A stretch of 53,459 nucleotides of DNA from Candidatus Rokubacteria bacterium 13_2_20CM_69_15_1 (GTDB lineage Bacteria; Methylomirabilota; Methylomirabilia; Rokubacteriales; CSP1-6). Position numbers and translations under genes: made by a program. The notes beneath the pieces are model-generated. The model was not told the DNA's origin. It ran no database searches and was given only the letters and a program-made list of their open reading frames with translations. Where the stretch lies: the NCBI GenBank assembly GCA_001914535.1, contig MNCR01000102.1, forward strand, positions 1-53,459, written 5' to 3'. Below, piece by piece: positions 37,110-45,684 of this stretch (the stretch's first letter is position 1; every line of letters begins with the position of its first letter).

Positions 37110-38392
37110 TGTACGCGCTCTACACGGCGGCGAGCCTCGTAGCGCTCGTGCTCGTCTATGCGCCGGCGGCGGTGGTCCGACGCCTCATCCGCGGCGTGCC
37201 CCTCAACATGCGTGCGCGCCTGGGCCTCGGCGGCGCGCCACGGCGCCGCGGCGTCCGCGCCGGCTGGCTCCACGCGGTCTCCGTCGGCGAGGCGATCACG
37301 GCGGCCCCGCTCATCGAGGGGCTACGTCGGCTCTGCCCCGAGCGTTCGCTGGTGGTGACGACGGTGACGGAGACCGGCGCGAAGATCGTCCGCGAGCGGT
37401 ACGCGGGGCTCGCGAGGCACCGATTCTTCCCGCTCGATCTGCCGTGGGCGACGCGGCGGTTCGTCGCCTCCCTCGACCCGGCGTTCCTGGTGTGCATGGA
37501 GACGGAGCTCTGGCCGAACATGCTGCGCACGCTCGCCGCGCGCGGCGTGCCGGTCATGATCGCCAACGGGAGGATCTCCGACCGTTCGTACCGCCGCTAC
37601 CGGCTGCTGCGCGGCTTCATGGGCCCCCTGCTCGCCGACGTTCGGGTCTTCGCCATGCAGTCGGCGGAGGACGCGAGGCGGATCATCGCCCTCGGCGTCA
37701 GCCCGGAGCGCGTCGTCGTTACCGGCAATATCAAGAACGAGCCGCTGCCCGACACGACGGGCTCGGCGGACCTCTGGCGCCGGCTCCTCGGCTTCGGGCC
37801 CGGCCAGCGCGTGTGGATCGCGGGGAGCACGCATCGAGGCGAGGAAGAGGCGGTGCTCGACGCGCACCGCGTCGCGCTCCAGGAGTACCCCGACCTCAGG
37901 TTGGTCATCGCGCCCCGTCATCCGGAGCGCGCGCCCGAGGTCCTCGGTCTCGTCGCCGGGCGGGGCTGGCCCGCGGTCCGGCGCAGTGAGCTCGGGCGCG
38001 GGCGCAACCCGAGCGCCGTCGTCGTACTCGACACGGTCGGCGAGCTGGCGCCGATCTACGCCGTCGCTGACGTCGTCTTCGTCGGCGGGAGCCTCGTCGA
38101 CTTCGGCGGGCACAACATGTTGGAGCCGGCGCTCCGACGGAAGCCGGTGCTCATGGGCCCGTACACACAGAACTTCCGGGAGTCGGCGGCGCTCCTCGAG
38201 TCGGTGGGCGCGGCGGTCGTGGTGGAGGACGGCCCCCGGCTCGGCCGCGAGCTCGCCCGGCTCCTCTCGGACCCCGGGCTCAGGGCGAAGATCGGCGAGG
38301 CGGGGTACGGGGCCGTCGCGGCGCGCCACGGCGCCGTGAGCGAGACGCTCGACCTCGTCAGCCGCTTCCTGGTCCCGGGAGACCGCCCGTGA
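37109..38392 (+). CDS. kdtA: 3-deoxy-D-manno-octulosonic acid (Kdo) transferase
   Basis: 427 residues, GT30 family (WaaA). Transfers Kdo from CMP-Kdo to lipid IVA. N-terminal membrane anchor (SLVALVLVYAPAAVV), then HAVSVGEAITAAPLIEGL with the catalytic-base Glu, PLDLPWATRRF, METELWPNM, ANGRISDRSYRRYR, and in the C-terminal domain IAGSTHRGEEEAVL, APRHPER and GGSLVDFGGHNMLEPA. The long open frame that begins at 36395 is an out-of-frame reading of the previous gene; the real start is the ATG at 37109. Confidence 0.96.
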   Translation: MYALYTAASLVALVLVYAPAAVVRRLIRGVPLNMRARLGLGGAPRRRGVRAGWLHAVSVGEAITAAPLIEGLRRLCPERSLVVTTVTETGAKIVRERYAGLARHRFFPLDLPWATRRFVASLDPAFLVCMETELWPNMLRTLAARGVPVMIANGRISDRSYRRYRLLRGFMGPLLADVRVFAMQSAEDARRIIALGVSPERVVVTGNIKNEPLPDTTGSADLWRRLLGFGPGQRVWIAGSTHRGEEEAVLDAHRVALQEYPDLRLVIAPRHPERAPEVLGLVAGRGWPAVRRSELGRGRNPSAVVVLDTVGELAPIYAVADVVFVGGSLVDFGGHNMLEPALRRKPVLMGPYTQNFRESAALLESVGAAVVVEDGPRLGRELARLLSDPGLRAKIGEAGYGAVAARHGAVSETLDLVSRFLVPGDRP

Positions 38393-39480
38393 CGAACGGC
38401 GGATCGCGGTTCGCGCGGCGATGGGAGGACGGATTCCCGGGGGGCCAGGCGCGCCTGCTCGGCGCCGCGCGCAGGGGCTACGGTGGCCTGCTCGGGGCGC
38501 GCGAGTGGCTCTACAGGCGCGGTGTCCTCAGGTCTCGCGCACTCCCGGTGCCCGTGGTGTCCGTCGGCAACCTGACGGTGGGCGGCACGGGCAAGACGCC
38601 GGCGGTGGAGGTCGCCGTGCACACGCTCCCCGCGCTCGGGCATCGGCCGGCGGTCGTCAGCCGCGGCTACGGCCGCCGCACCCGTGGCGTCCAGATCGTC
38701 GCCGACGCGGCGTCGATCCGGCTCGACGCCGAGGACGCGGGCGACGAGCCGTTCCTGCTCGCGCGGCGCCTGCCCGGCGTGCCGGTGGTCGTCGGCTCGA
38801 ACCGCTATGACACGGCGCGCCTCGCGCTCGAGAGGTTCGGCGTCACCGCGATCGTCCTCGACGACGCATTCCAGCACCGCACGCTCCGGAAGGACCTCGA
38901 GATCGTGATGGCGCGCGCGCGAAGCCCGTGGGGCAACGGGGCGCTCCTGCCAGCGGGCCCGTTACGAGAGCCGCTCGCGGCGCTCCGCCGTGCGAACCTG
39001 GTCGTCGCCACCGGTGCCGAGCGACCGGAAGACGCCGCGGCCGTCGTCAGCGCCGTCGACACCCATGCGCCCGGCGTTCCGGTCCTGACGGCCGTCTACA
39101 CGATCGCGGAGTGCTGGGAGGCGAACCGGATGCGGCCCGTGAGTCTCGCGGAGCTCGCGCAGAAGCGGGTGCTCGCGTTTGCCGGGATCGCGGCGCCCCG
39201 CGCGTTCGAGGAGACGCTCCGCGCTGGGGGCGTCGCCGTCGAGCAGGTCCTCGAATTCGCCGACCACCACTGGTACGCACCCGCCGAGCTCGCGACCCTC
39301 GAGGCGCGGGCCCACGACCTCGGTGTCGAGGGCCTCATGACGACCGAGAAGGACTGGGTGCGTCTCAGGAAGCTGCCGCTGCCGCGGCGGCCCCTGTACG
39401 TCCTGTCGGTCCGCCTCGCCCTCACCTCTGGCGAGAACCTCTGGCAGTCCGCCTTCACGCGCGCGTGCCCGACGGCGTAG
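38389..39480 (+). CDS. lpxK: Tetraacyldisaccharide 4'-kinase LpxK
   Basis: 363 residues. Phosphorylates the 4' position of the lipid A disaccharide. P-loop VGNLTVGGTGKTPAVE near residue 65, then SRGYGRRTRG, DEPFLLARRL, VLDDAFQHRTLRKDLEIV (the DDxxQ region typical of LpxK), FAGIAAPRAFEETL, FADHHWY and TTEKDWVRL. Starts at a GTG overlapping kdtA by four bases. In many bacteria msbA is close by; it is not here. Confidence 0.96.
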   Translation: MTNGGSRFARRWEDGFPGGQARLLGAARRGYGGLLGAREWLYRRGVLRSRALPVPVVSVGNLTVGGTGKTPAVEVAVHTLPALGHRPAVVSRGYGRRTRGVQIVADAASIRLDAEDAGDEPFLLARRLPGVPVVVGSNRYDTARLALERFGVTAIVLDDAFQHRTLRKDLEIVMARARSPWGNGALLPAGPLREPLAALRRANLVVATGAERPEDAAAVVSAVDTHAPGVPVLTAVYTIAECWEANRMRPVSLAELAQKRVLAFAGIAAPRAFEETLRAGGVAVEQVLEFADHHWYAPAELATLEARAHDLGVEGLMTTEKDWVRLRKLPLPRRPLYVLSVRLALTSGENLWQSAFTRACPTA

Positions 39481-40472
39481 TCGTTCGCCTCCCGAATTGG
39501 CTGGGGGACACCGTGATGGCGGTGCCCGCCATCCGCGCCCTTCGCCAGGATGCTCCCGGCGGACGGCTCCTGGTGGCTGGCCCGTGGGCGACGCTGCTCG
39601 GAGAGCAGGCGCTCGCCGACGTGCTCGTCACGTATCCCCGCTCGTGGAGCGGGCGGCTCTCCACTGCAGACACCGTGCGGGGCTTCGGCGGCTCGACCGC
39701 GGTGCTCCTGCCGAACTCGTTCGAGGCCGCGGTGAGCGCGGTCTACTGGGGGGCGCGCCGGCGGATCGGCTTCGCGGTCGGTGGGCGGAGCGCTCTCCTC
39801 ACCGACCGGGTCGAGCTCCCGGAGCCGCGTCGCCACCAGGTGGACGAGTATCTCCTGCTCGTCGAGCGGCTCGGCGTCGCGGCCGACCTCCGTGAGCCAA
39901 GGCTCGTCCCGCCCGATCCGGCGTCGCCTGCGCGTCGCCGCGTGCGCGCGCTGCTGGCCGAGGCGGGCGTGGACGTGCCGTGCGGACGGGCGCGGCTCGT
40001 CGGCGTTCACCTGGGCGCGGCGTACGGCAGCGCGAAGGTCTGGGACCCTGAACGTGCCGTGGAGCTGTGCCGTCTGCTCGGCGCGCGCGGGGACGTGGCG
40101 GTCCTGCTCGGCGCCTCCAGCGACGTCCCGGTCGTGGAGACGGTGCGGCGCGCGAGCGGCGCGCCGAGCCTCGCCGGGCGCGACGGTCCCGATCTCCTCA
40201 TGGCACTCCTCGCCGAGCTCGACGCCCTCGCCTGCGGCGACACCGGCGTCGCCCACCTCGCCGCGGCGCTCGGGACGCCCGTCGTCGCGCTCTTTGGCCC
40301 CACCGATCCGCGGCTCACCGCCCCACGCGGCCCGGTCGCCGTGATCCGCGGCGACGCGCCGTGCGCGCCGTGTTTCTACCGGGCGTGCCCGATCGATCAT
40401 CCGTGCATGCGCGGGATCGGCGCCGGCGCCGTGCTCGAGCGCCTCGACGCGCTCCTCGCGGTGCGTGCGTGA
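39465..40472 (+). CDS. waaF: ADP-heptose:LPS heptosyltransferase (WaaF-like)
   Basis: 335 residues, GT9 family. Adds a heptose to the LPS inner core. N-terminal RLPNWLGDTVMAVPAIRAL is the GT9 acceptor-domain signature; the ADP-heptose site is in the C-terminal half (LACGDTGVAHLAAALGTPVVALFGPTDP). The Cys-rich segment APCFYRACPIDHPCM is usual in heptosyltransferase II. I take the GTG at 39465, which overlaps lpxK by 16 bases; the frame upstream of it is an out-of-frame reading of lpxK. Assignment as type II rather than III or I is by similarity of the N-terminus only. Confidence 0.9.
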   Translation: MPDGVVVRLPNWLGDTVMAVPAIRALRQDAPGGRLLVAGPWATLLGEQALADVLVTYPRSWSGRLSTADTVRGFGGSTAVLLPNSFEAAVSAVYWGARRRIGFAVGGRSALLTDRVELPEPRRHQVDEYLLLVERLGVAADLREPRLVPPDPASPARRRVRALLAEAGVDVPCGRARLVGVHLGAAYGSAKVWDPERAVELCRLLGARGDVAVLLGASSDVPVVETVRRASGAPSLAGRDGPDLLMALLAELDALACGDTGVAHLAAALGTPVVALFGPTDPRLTAPRGPVAVIRGDAPCAPCFYRACPIDHPCMRGIGAGAVLERLDALLAVRA

Positions 40473-41575
40473 CGCCGCTCACGATCCTGCACCTTGCCGC
40501 CAACCGCTGGTGGACGGGCAGCGCCGACCCGACGATCCAGCTCGCGGCGGGCCTGCGCGCGCGCGGCCATCGCGTCCTCCTCGGCGTGATCCCCGGCGAC
40601 CGGTTCGAGGTGAAGGCGCGGGAGGCAGGCCTCGAGCTGGTCGAAGAGCTCAGGCTCGGCTCCGGGGCGGTCCTCCGCGACACCCTTCGGCTGCGGGCCG
40701 TGATCTACCGTGAGGGGATCGATATCGTTCACGCCCATCACTCGCACGACCACTGGCTCGCGCTGATCGTGCGTGCAGTCCTCCGCGGCCGCCTGCGCCC
40801 GCCCGTCGTGCGGACTTTTCACAACCTCCGCGCGGTGAGGCGCGACCGGCTCGCCGGCGGCCTCTATCGGCGCACCGCTGCGCTCTTCGCGGTCTCGCGC
40901 CAGATCGAGGCGCGCTGCCGCGAGGTCGGTGTCCCGCCGGACCGCGTCCACTGGATTCCGGGCGCCGCAGACCTCGGGCGCTTCGCCGGCGAGGCCGACC
41001 CGCTTCCCGTGCGCGACGAGTTCAAGCTCGGCGAGGCGCCGGTGATCGTCTCGGTCGCGCGTCTGGCGCCGAACCGCGGCCATGAGCTCCTGCTGGCGGG
41101 CTTTCGGCTGCTCCTCCAGGAGCTGCCCGCGGCGCGGCTCCTCCTCGTGGGCAAGGGCGAGACGCGCGGGCACCTCGAGCAGGTGGCCGCCGAGCTCGGG
41201 CTCGTGAACCGGGTCGTCTTCACCGGCTACCGCGATCGCGATCTGCCACTGGTCCTCGCCGCGGCCGACTGCTTCGCGCTGATGTCCGCGGGCTCCGACG
41301 AGTCGTGCCGGGCGGCGCTCGAAGCCATGGCGGCCGGACGCCCGGTCGTCGCGCGACGGGTCGGCGCGCTACCCGAGACCGTCGTGCACGGCGAGACGGG
41401 GCTCCTGATCGACGACGACCGGCCCGAGAGCGTCTGTGCCGCGCTCGCCGCGGCGCTCGCGGCGCCGGAGCGTGGGCGTGCGATGGGTGTCGCCGGGCGC
41501 AGGCGCGCGCGCGACGTGTTCAGCCCCGAGCGGTCGATCGATACCGTGGAGCGGGTCTACCGGAGCCTCGTGTGA
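40469..41575 (+). CDS. GT4-family glycosyltransferase (LPS core, first of four)
   Basis: 368 residues, GT-B fold. N-terminal domain starts LTILHLAANRWWTGSADPTIQLA, with the acceptor-side VHAHHSHDHW; the nucleotide-sugar domain has SVARLAPNRGHELLL and the EX7E motif region MSAGSDESCRAALEAMAAGRPVVA. Sugar donor and acceptor cannot be inferred. The GTG start overlaps the waaF-like stop by four bases (GTGA), and the next gene overlaps it in the same way, so these genes form a tightly coupled row. The W-W-T-G-S-A start resembles that of the neighbouring GT at 41572, suggesting an old duplication. Confidence 0.88.
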   Translation: MTPLTILHLAANRWWTGSADPTIQLAAGLRARGHRVLLGVIPGDRFEVKAREAGLELVEELRLGSGAVLRDTLRLRAVIYREGIDIVHAHHSHDHWLALIVRAVLRGRLRPPVVRTFHNLRAVRRDRLAGGLYRRTAALFAVSRQIEARCREVGVPPDRVHWIPGAADLGRFAGEADPLPVRDEFKLGEAPVIVSVARLAPNRGHELLLAGFRLLLQELPAARLLLVGKGETRGHLEQVAAELGLVNRVVFTGYRDRDLPLVLAAADCFALMSAGSDESCRAALEAMAAGRPVVARRVGALPETVVHGETGLLIDDDRPESVCAALAAALAAPERGRAMGVAGRRRARDVFSPERSIDTVERVYRSLV

Positions 41576-42696
41576 GGATCCTCCAGCTCGTCTCCTGCCG
41601 TGGCTGGTCCTCCGACGCATACTGGGCCGCTCGCGTGAGCCGCGAGCTCGAGCGGCGTGGCCACGAGGTGACGCTCGGCTGCCGCGTGGGAACGGACGAG
41701 CGGGTGATCACGCCGGCGCTCCAGCTGGGGGTCCGGAGTATCGAGACGTTCGCCTTCGCGAGCGGGCTCAAGCCCCTCGCCGACCCCGCCGATGTGCGCC
41801 GGCTCACCGCGAAGCTCGCGGAGACCGACATCGTGCACGTCCATCGGGGCAAGGAGCACTGGCTCGCCGCCGCCGCCAACCGGCTCAGCCAGACGCCGCG
41901 CCCGCTCGTCCGCACGCGGCACATCGCCCTTGCCGTCCGGCCGCACGCGGCGAACCGCTGGCTCTACCGGCGGGCGACGGCGTGGGTCGTCACGGTGACC
42001 GACGCGATCCGCGGCCAGTACATCGCCTCGGGGCTTCTCGAACCCGAGCGCGTGACGGCGCTCCCGGGCGGCGTCGACACCGAGGTCTACCGACCGCTCC
42101 CCGCGGACCCCGGCGTCCGGCGGAAGCTCGGGGGCGAGCCCGATCGCCCGCTCGTCGGGGTGGTCGCCGGGCTCAGAGTCATGAAGGGACACGCCGTCGT
42201 GATCGAGGCGGCGGGGTACCTGGGGGCGCGTGGACTGCGCCCCCGGTTCGCCTTCGTCGGCCGCGGATCGACGGAGCCCGCGATCCGCGCGGCGATCCGG
42301 GCCGCCGGGCTCGACGCGCAGTTCACCGTCTCGGGGTTCGCAGACGATCTACCCCAGGTGCTCGCGGCGCTCGACGTCGTCCTGTACGTCCCGCTCGAGT
42401 CCGACGGCATGTCGCGTGTCGTCTTCGAGTGCCTCGCCGCCGGCCGGCCGCTGATCGCCTCCCGCGTGGGCGTGGTGCCCGAGGTGCTGACCGACGACGA
42501 GCACGCGGTGCTGGTCCCCTCCGGCGACGCGGCGGCCCTCGCCGACGCGATCGCGCGCCTGCTCGGGAACGCAGGCATCCGCGAGCGGCTCGGCCGTGCG
42601 GCACGGAAGCTCGTCGAGAGCCGGTACTCCGGTGCGCAGCTCGCTGCCGCGCTCGAGACCCGCTACGCACGTCTCGTCACGGCTCCGCCAGTGTGA
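41572..42696 (+). CDS. GT4-family glycosyltransferase (second of four)
   Basis: 374 residues from the GTG at 41572. RILQLVSCRGWSSDAYWAARVSRELERRGHEV opens the acceptor domain and VHVHRGKEHW parallels VHAHHSHDHW in the preceding protein, so the two are probably paralogues. C-terminal donor domain: VAGLRVMKGHAVVIEAA, FVGRGSTEPAIR and the EX7E region YVPLESDGMSRVVFECLAAGRPLIAS. Likely extends the LPS core from a nucleotide sugar at the cytoplasmic face. Overlaps neighbours by four bases on both sides. Confidence 0.87.
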   Translation: MRILQLVSCRGWSSDAYWAARVSRELERRGHEVTLGCRVGTDERVITPALQLGVRSIETFAFASGLKPLADPADVRRLTAKLAETDIVHVHRGKEHWLAAAANRLSQTPRPLVRTRHIALAVRPHAANRWLYRRATAWVVTVTDAIRGQYIASGLLEPERVTALPGGVDTEVYRPLPADPGVRRKLGGEPDRPLVGVVAGLRVMKGHAVVIEAAGYLGARGLRPRFAFVGRGSTEPAIRAAIRAAGLDAQFTVSGFADDLPQVLAALDVVLYVPLESDGMSRVVFECLAAGRPLIASRVGVVPEVLTDDEHAVLVPSGDAAALADAIARLLGNAGIRERLGRAARKLVESRYSGAQLAAALETRYARLVTAPPV

Positions 42697-43823
42697 AGAT
42701 CTCGGTCGTCGCCTTCGACCTCTCTGACAACGCGACCGGCCGTGCCGATCTGCTCGCCCGTCTGCTGGCCGCGCGCTGGGACGTCGAGGTCGTCGGCCCC
42801 CGATTCGGTCCGTCGCTCTGGAAGCCCGCCGAGGGCGGCCCGGTCAAGCACCGGACCGTGCGGGCGGGGAAATATCCAGGGTTTCTCCGACGGCTGCCCG
42901 CGCTGCTCTCGCTGGTCGACGGCGACCTCATCGTCGCGTCGAAGCCGCGCCCGACGAGCTACGGCCTCGGCCTGCTGGCCCGGTCACGGCGTCGGCGCCC
43001 GCTGCTGCTCGACATCGACGACTGGGAGCTCGGGTTCCTCTATCGGTCTGGGGTCTGGGGCCGCGTCGGCCGGGCGCTCGACCTCGCCGATCCCAACGGG
43101 CTCGCGTGGACATGGGTGACGGAGCGGTTGGTCGGCCGCGCAGACGCCCTCACGGTCGCCTCACGCTTCCTCGCCGAGCGCTTCGGCGGCGTCCTGCTCC
43201 CGCACGTGCGCGACACCGATGCGTGGGACCCGGCGCGTTACGATCCGGCGAGCGCGCGGGCGACGCTCGGCGTCGCCGCGGAGAAGGTCGTCATGTTTCT
43301 CGGCACGCCGCGGGCCTACAAGGGCGTGGACGATCTGGTCGAGGCGGTCGGGCTCCTCGGGCCGGGTGTGGTCTTGGCCCTCGTCGGCGCGAATGGGGAG
43401 CGCCGTGCCGCGGGACGCTGGGCGGCGCTGCCGCACGTGAGGGTTTTCGGCGAGATCCCGTTCGACGAGGTTCCGCGTTACCTCATCGCCGCCGACGTCG
43501 TGGCGGTGCCCCAGCGGGCGACGATGGACACCATCGGCCAGGTGCCGGCGAAGCTCTTCGACGCGATGGCGCTCGGGCGGCCGATCGTGTCCACGGCGGT
43601 CTCGATGATCCCCGAGATCCTCGATGGCTGCGGTCTCATCGTGACGCCGGGGGATCCGCGTGGGCTCGCGACGGCGATCCGACGCCTGCTGGAGCGCCCC
43701 GACGAGGCCAGAGGGCTCGGGGAACGCGCCCGCCGGCGCTGCCACGAGCGCTACAGCTTCCGTGCCGCCCGAGCGACGTTGTTCCCCCTCGTCGAGCGCC
43801 TGACCCGGGGATCAGTGAAATGA
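42693..43823 (+). CDS. Glycosyltransferase family 4-like protein (third of four)
   Basis: 376 residues from the GTG at 42693, GT-B fold but more divergent than its neighbours. KISVVAFDLSDNATGRADLLARLL at the N-terminus, LLLDIDDWELGF in the acceptor domain, VVMFLGTPRAYKGVDDLVEAV at the start of the donor domain and QVPAKLFDAMALGRPIVST near the sugar site. Donor unknown. The last codons and stop (GTGAAATGA) coincide with the sequence that ends a junction-repeat unit (GGTGAAATGA at 43899-43908), so the 3' end may have been reshaped by a repeat. Confidence 0.84.
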   Translation: MKISVVAFDLSDNATGRADLLARLLAARWDVEVVGPRFGPSLWKPAEGGPVKHRTVRAGKYPGFLRRLPALLSLVDGDLIVASKPRPTSYGLGLLARSRRRRPLLLDIDDWELGFLYRSGVWGRVGRALDLADPNGLAWTWVTERLVGRADALTVASRFLAERFGGVLLPHVRDTDAWDPARYDPASARATLGVAAEKVVMFLGTPRAYKGVDDLVEAVGLLGPGVVLALVGANGERRAAGRWAALPHVRVFGEIPFDEVPRYLIAADVVAVPQRATMDTIGQVPAKLFDAMALGRPIVSTAVSMIPEILDGCGLIVTPGDPRGLATAIRRLLERPDEARGLGERARRRCHERYSFRAARATLFPLVERLTRGSVK

Positions 43824-43957
43824 GTAGCGCCATGCGGAACGCAGCCGGGGCGCACCTCGTCTCGGGCCACCCCCCGAAGGTGCCGGCCCCGCGGCGTCGG
43901 TGAAATGAATCGCGCGATGCGGAACGCAGCCGCGGCGCACCTCGTCTCGGGCCACCC
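43820..43957 (+). repeat. Doublet of junction repeats, 85-bp spacing (R6-R7)
   Basis: Two direct units start at 43820 and 43905. Their first 50 bases match each other at 46 positions and contain ATGCGGAACGCAGCCG and CTCGTCTCGGGCCA. The 32 bases linking them carry CCGGCCCCGCGG, also found in the 66-bp units at 25 kb, which ties the two subtypes together. The second unit ends directly at the GTG start of the next gene. These 134 bases fill the only gap in the row of glycosyltransferase genes. Confidence 0.92.
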
Positions 43958-45070
43958 GTGAAGCTCCTGATCATCGCCCGCCCCTTCGTGTTCCACGGCG
44001 GCGTCGAGCGGGCGACGGCCGGTCTCGTGGACGCGCTGGTGCAGCACGGCTACGACGTGCACCTCCTGAGCCCCCGCGCCCAGGTGCCCATACCCGGCGT
44101 CACGCGACACGTGCTCCCGCTCCCGCCGCTCCCGTCGGCGGCGCGTGCCCTGGCCCTCGCCGCGCTCGCGCGCGTCGTGGTGTCCCGTGGCGGATGGGAC
44201 GTCGTGCAGAGCCACGAGCGTACGCTCCGCCAGGACATCTATCGGGCGGGGGAGGGGTGCCATCGGGCTTACCTCCACAGCATGGGCGACGCGGGGCGTC
44301 GTCGCCCGCTCTTTCACCGGATCGTCCTCGGGCTCGAGCGGCGCGTGTTCGCGGCGACCCCGCATGTCGTCGCGATCTCCCGCCGCGGCGCGGCCGAGAT
44401 CGCCGACCTCTACGGCGTCCCGGGTGAGCGTCTCTCGGTCGTGTACAACGGCGTGGACCTCGAGCGCTTCCACCCGAAGAACCGCGACGCCGAGCGGCGC
44501 GCCGCGCGTGCCGAGGCCGGGGTCGCCGCCGACGCGTGGACCCTCCTCTTCGTCGGCAGCGGCTTCGAGCGCAAGGGGCTCGGCACCGTGGTGGAGGCGC
44601 TCGCGCTCTGCTCGGATCGCACGAGCCGCCTCATCGTGGTCGGGCGGGGCGCCACCCAGGCGTTCCGAGAGCAGGCCGCGCGCGTCGGAGTCGACAGCCG
44701 TATCGTGTGGCTCGGTCCTCGGCGCGACGTCGAGCGGTGGTACGCCGCCGCGGACGTCGCCGTTCTGCCGAGCCGCTATGAGCCGTTCGGCAACGTCCAT
44801 CTCGAGGCGCTCGCGTCGGGCGTCCCGGTCGTTGCGAGCGCCGTGGCCGGCGGCGCCGAGGCGATCGCGGACGGTCGGGGCGGCGCGATCGTGGATCCGC
44901 GCGACGCGAGGGCCGTCGTGGCGGCCCTCGGGCGCCTCCGCGAGCGGAACCCCGGCGAGGTCACCGACGCCGCACGCCGCGCCGCGGAGCCCTTCACGTT
45001 CGCCGCGCAGGTCGCCGGATTCGGCCGGATCTATGCGCAGATGGCAGCCCCAAGGTGCGATTTTTCTTGA
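43958..45070 (+). CDS. GT4-family glycosyltransferase, WaaG-like LPS core enzyme (fourth of four)
   Basis: 370 residues. KLLIIARPFVFHGGVERATAGL start, SHERTLRQDIYRAGEGCHRAYL in the acceptor domain, FVGSGFERKGLGTVVEAL in the donor domain and the EX7E region LPSRYEPFGNVHLEALASGVPVVA. The HERTxxQDIYRAGEGCH segment is typical of WaaG-type glycosyltransferases that put the first hexose on heptose II; I infer this role but cannot fix the donor. Translation starts at a GTG that directly abuts a junction repeat. The stop codon lies within the promoter of gmhB. Confidence 0.88.
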   Translation: MKLLIIARPFVFHGGVERATAGLVDALVQHGYDVHLLSPRAQVPIPGVTRHVLPLPPLPSAARALALAALARVVVSRGGWDVVQSHERTLRQDIYRAGEGCHRAYLHSMGDAGRRRPLFHRIVLGLERRVFAATPHVVAISRRGAAEIADLYGVPGERLSVVYNGVDLERFHPKNRDAERRAARAEAGVAADAWTLLFVGSGFERKGLGTVVEALALCSDRTSRLIVVGRGATQAFREQAARVGVDSRIVWLGPRRDVERWYAAADVAVLPSRYEPFGNVHLEALASGVPVVASAVAGGAEAIADGRGGAIVDPRDARAVVAALGRLRERNPGEVTDAARRAAEPFTFAAQVAGFGRIYAQMAAPRCDFS

Positions 45071-45095
45071 GAAATCCGGACGTGCGACTTACACT
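45067..45095 (+). promoter_or_regulatory. Probable promoter of gmhB
   Basis: TTGAGA (45067-45072), 17-base spacer, TACACT (45090-45095). Each hexamer is close to the sigma-70 consensus (5 and 4 of 6). The GTG at 45103 begins 7 bases after the -10, at the expected transcription start, so the message is probably leaderless. This also decides the start codon of gmhB. Confidence 0.55.
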
Positions 45096-45102
45096 CGGCG
45101 GC

Positions 45103-45684
45103 GTGGGTTCTCGCCCGGCGGTCTTCATCGATCGTGACGGGACGCTCACGGAGGAAGTGGGCTACGTCAACCATCCCAGCCGGCTACGACTTCTTCCCCG
45201 ATCGGCAGAGGCCGTCCGCCGCCTGAACCGAGCCGGCATCGCGACTCTCGTGGTGACGAACCAGGCGGGCGTGGCGCGCGGCTACTTCTCGGAGGAGGTT
45301 CTGGCCGCGGTGAACGCGGCGCTCGCGGCGAAGCTCAAGGAGGAGGGCGCCTACCTGGACGGCATCTACGTCTGCCCGCACCATCCGACCGAGGGCGAGC
45401 CTCCGTACCGGGTCGCGTGCGACTGCCGGAAGCCCAAGCCGGGACTCCTGTACCGCGCCGCCGCCGATCATGGGCTCGACTTGCCACGGTGCACGTTGGT
45501 CGGCGACAAGCCGTCCGACCTCGTACCGGCGCGCACGGTCGGAGCGCAGGCGGTGCTCGTCTTGACGGGCTACGGGCTCGGCGAGTGGGAATACCGGCGC
45601 GCGAGCTTCCCCGTGGAGCCCGACCACGTGGCGAAGGACCTGCTCGACGCCGTCGACTGGGTGCTCGCGGGGCGCTCGGCGTGA
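45103..45684 (+). CDS. gmhB: D-glycero-D-manno-heptose 1,7-bisphosphate 7-phosphatase GmhB
   Basis: 193 residues, HAD phosphatase. Removes the 7-phosphate in ADP-heptose synthesis. HAD motif I DRDGTLTEE, motif II VVTNQAGVARG, the zinc-binding Cys/His set CPHHP...CDCRKPKPG, and motif IV LVGDKPSDLVPA. I choose the GTG at 45103 (GSRPAVFIDRDGTL) because of the promoter spacing and the standard length; the frame is open to a GTG at 45055 inside the previous gene, which would add an unrelated RFFLRNPDVRL stretch. Confidence 0.93.
   Translation: MGSRPAVFIDRDGTLTEEVGYVNHPSRLRLLPRSAEAVRRLNRAGIATLVVTNQAGVARGYFSEEVLAAVNAALAAKLKEEGAYLDGIYVCPHHPTEGEPPYRVACDCRKPKPGLLYRAAADHGLDLPRCTLVGDKPSDLVPARTVGAQAVLVLTGYGLGEWEYRRASFPVEPDHVAKDLLDAVDWVLAGRSA

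Noticed and set aside
36395..38392. 665-codon open frame covering the DUF374 gene and kdtA
   Set aside because: Only the part from 37109 is real KdtA; the first 238 codons are an out-of-frame reading of the acyltransferase gene, with no start signals, and do not show a fusion.
43106..43903. 265-codon open frame running from the third glycosyltransferase gene into the repeat doublet
   Set aside because: Most of it is a +2 reading of the glycosyltransferase; the end is repeat DNA. No family resemblance.
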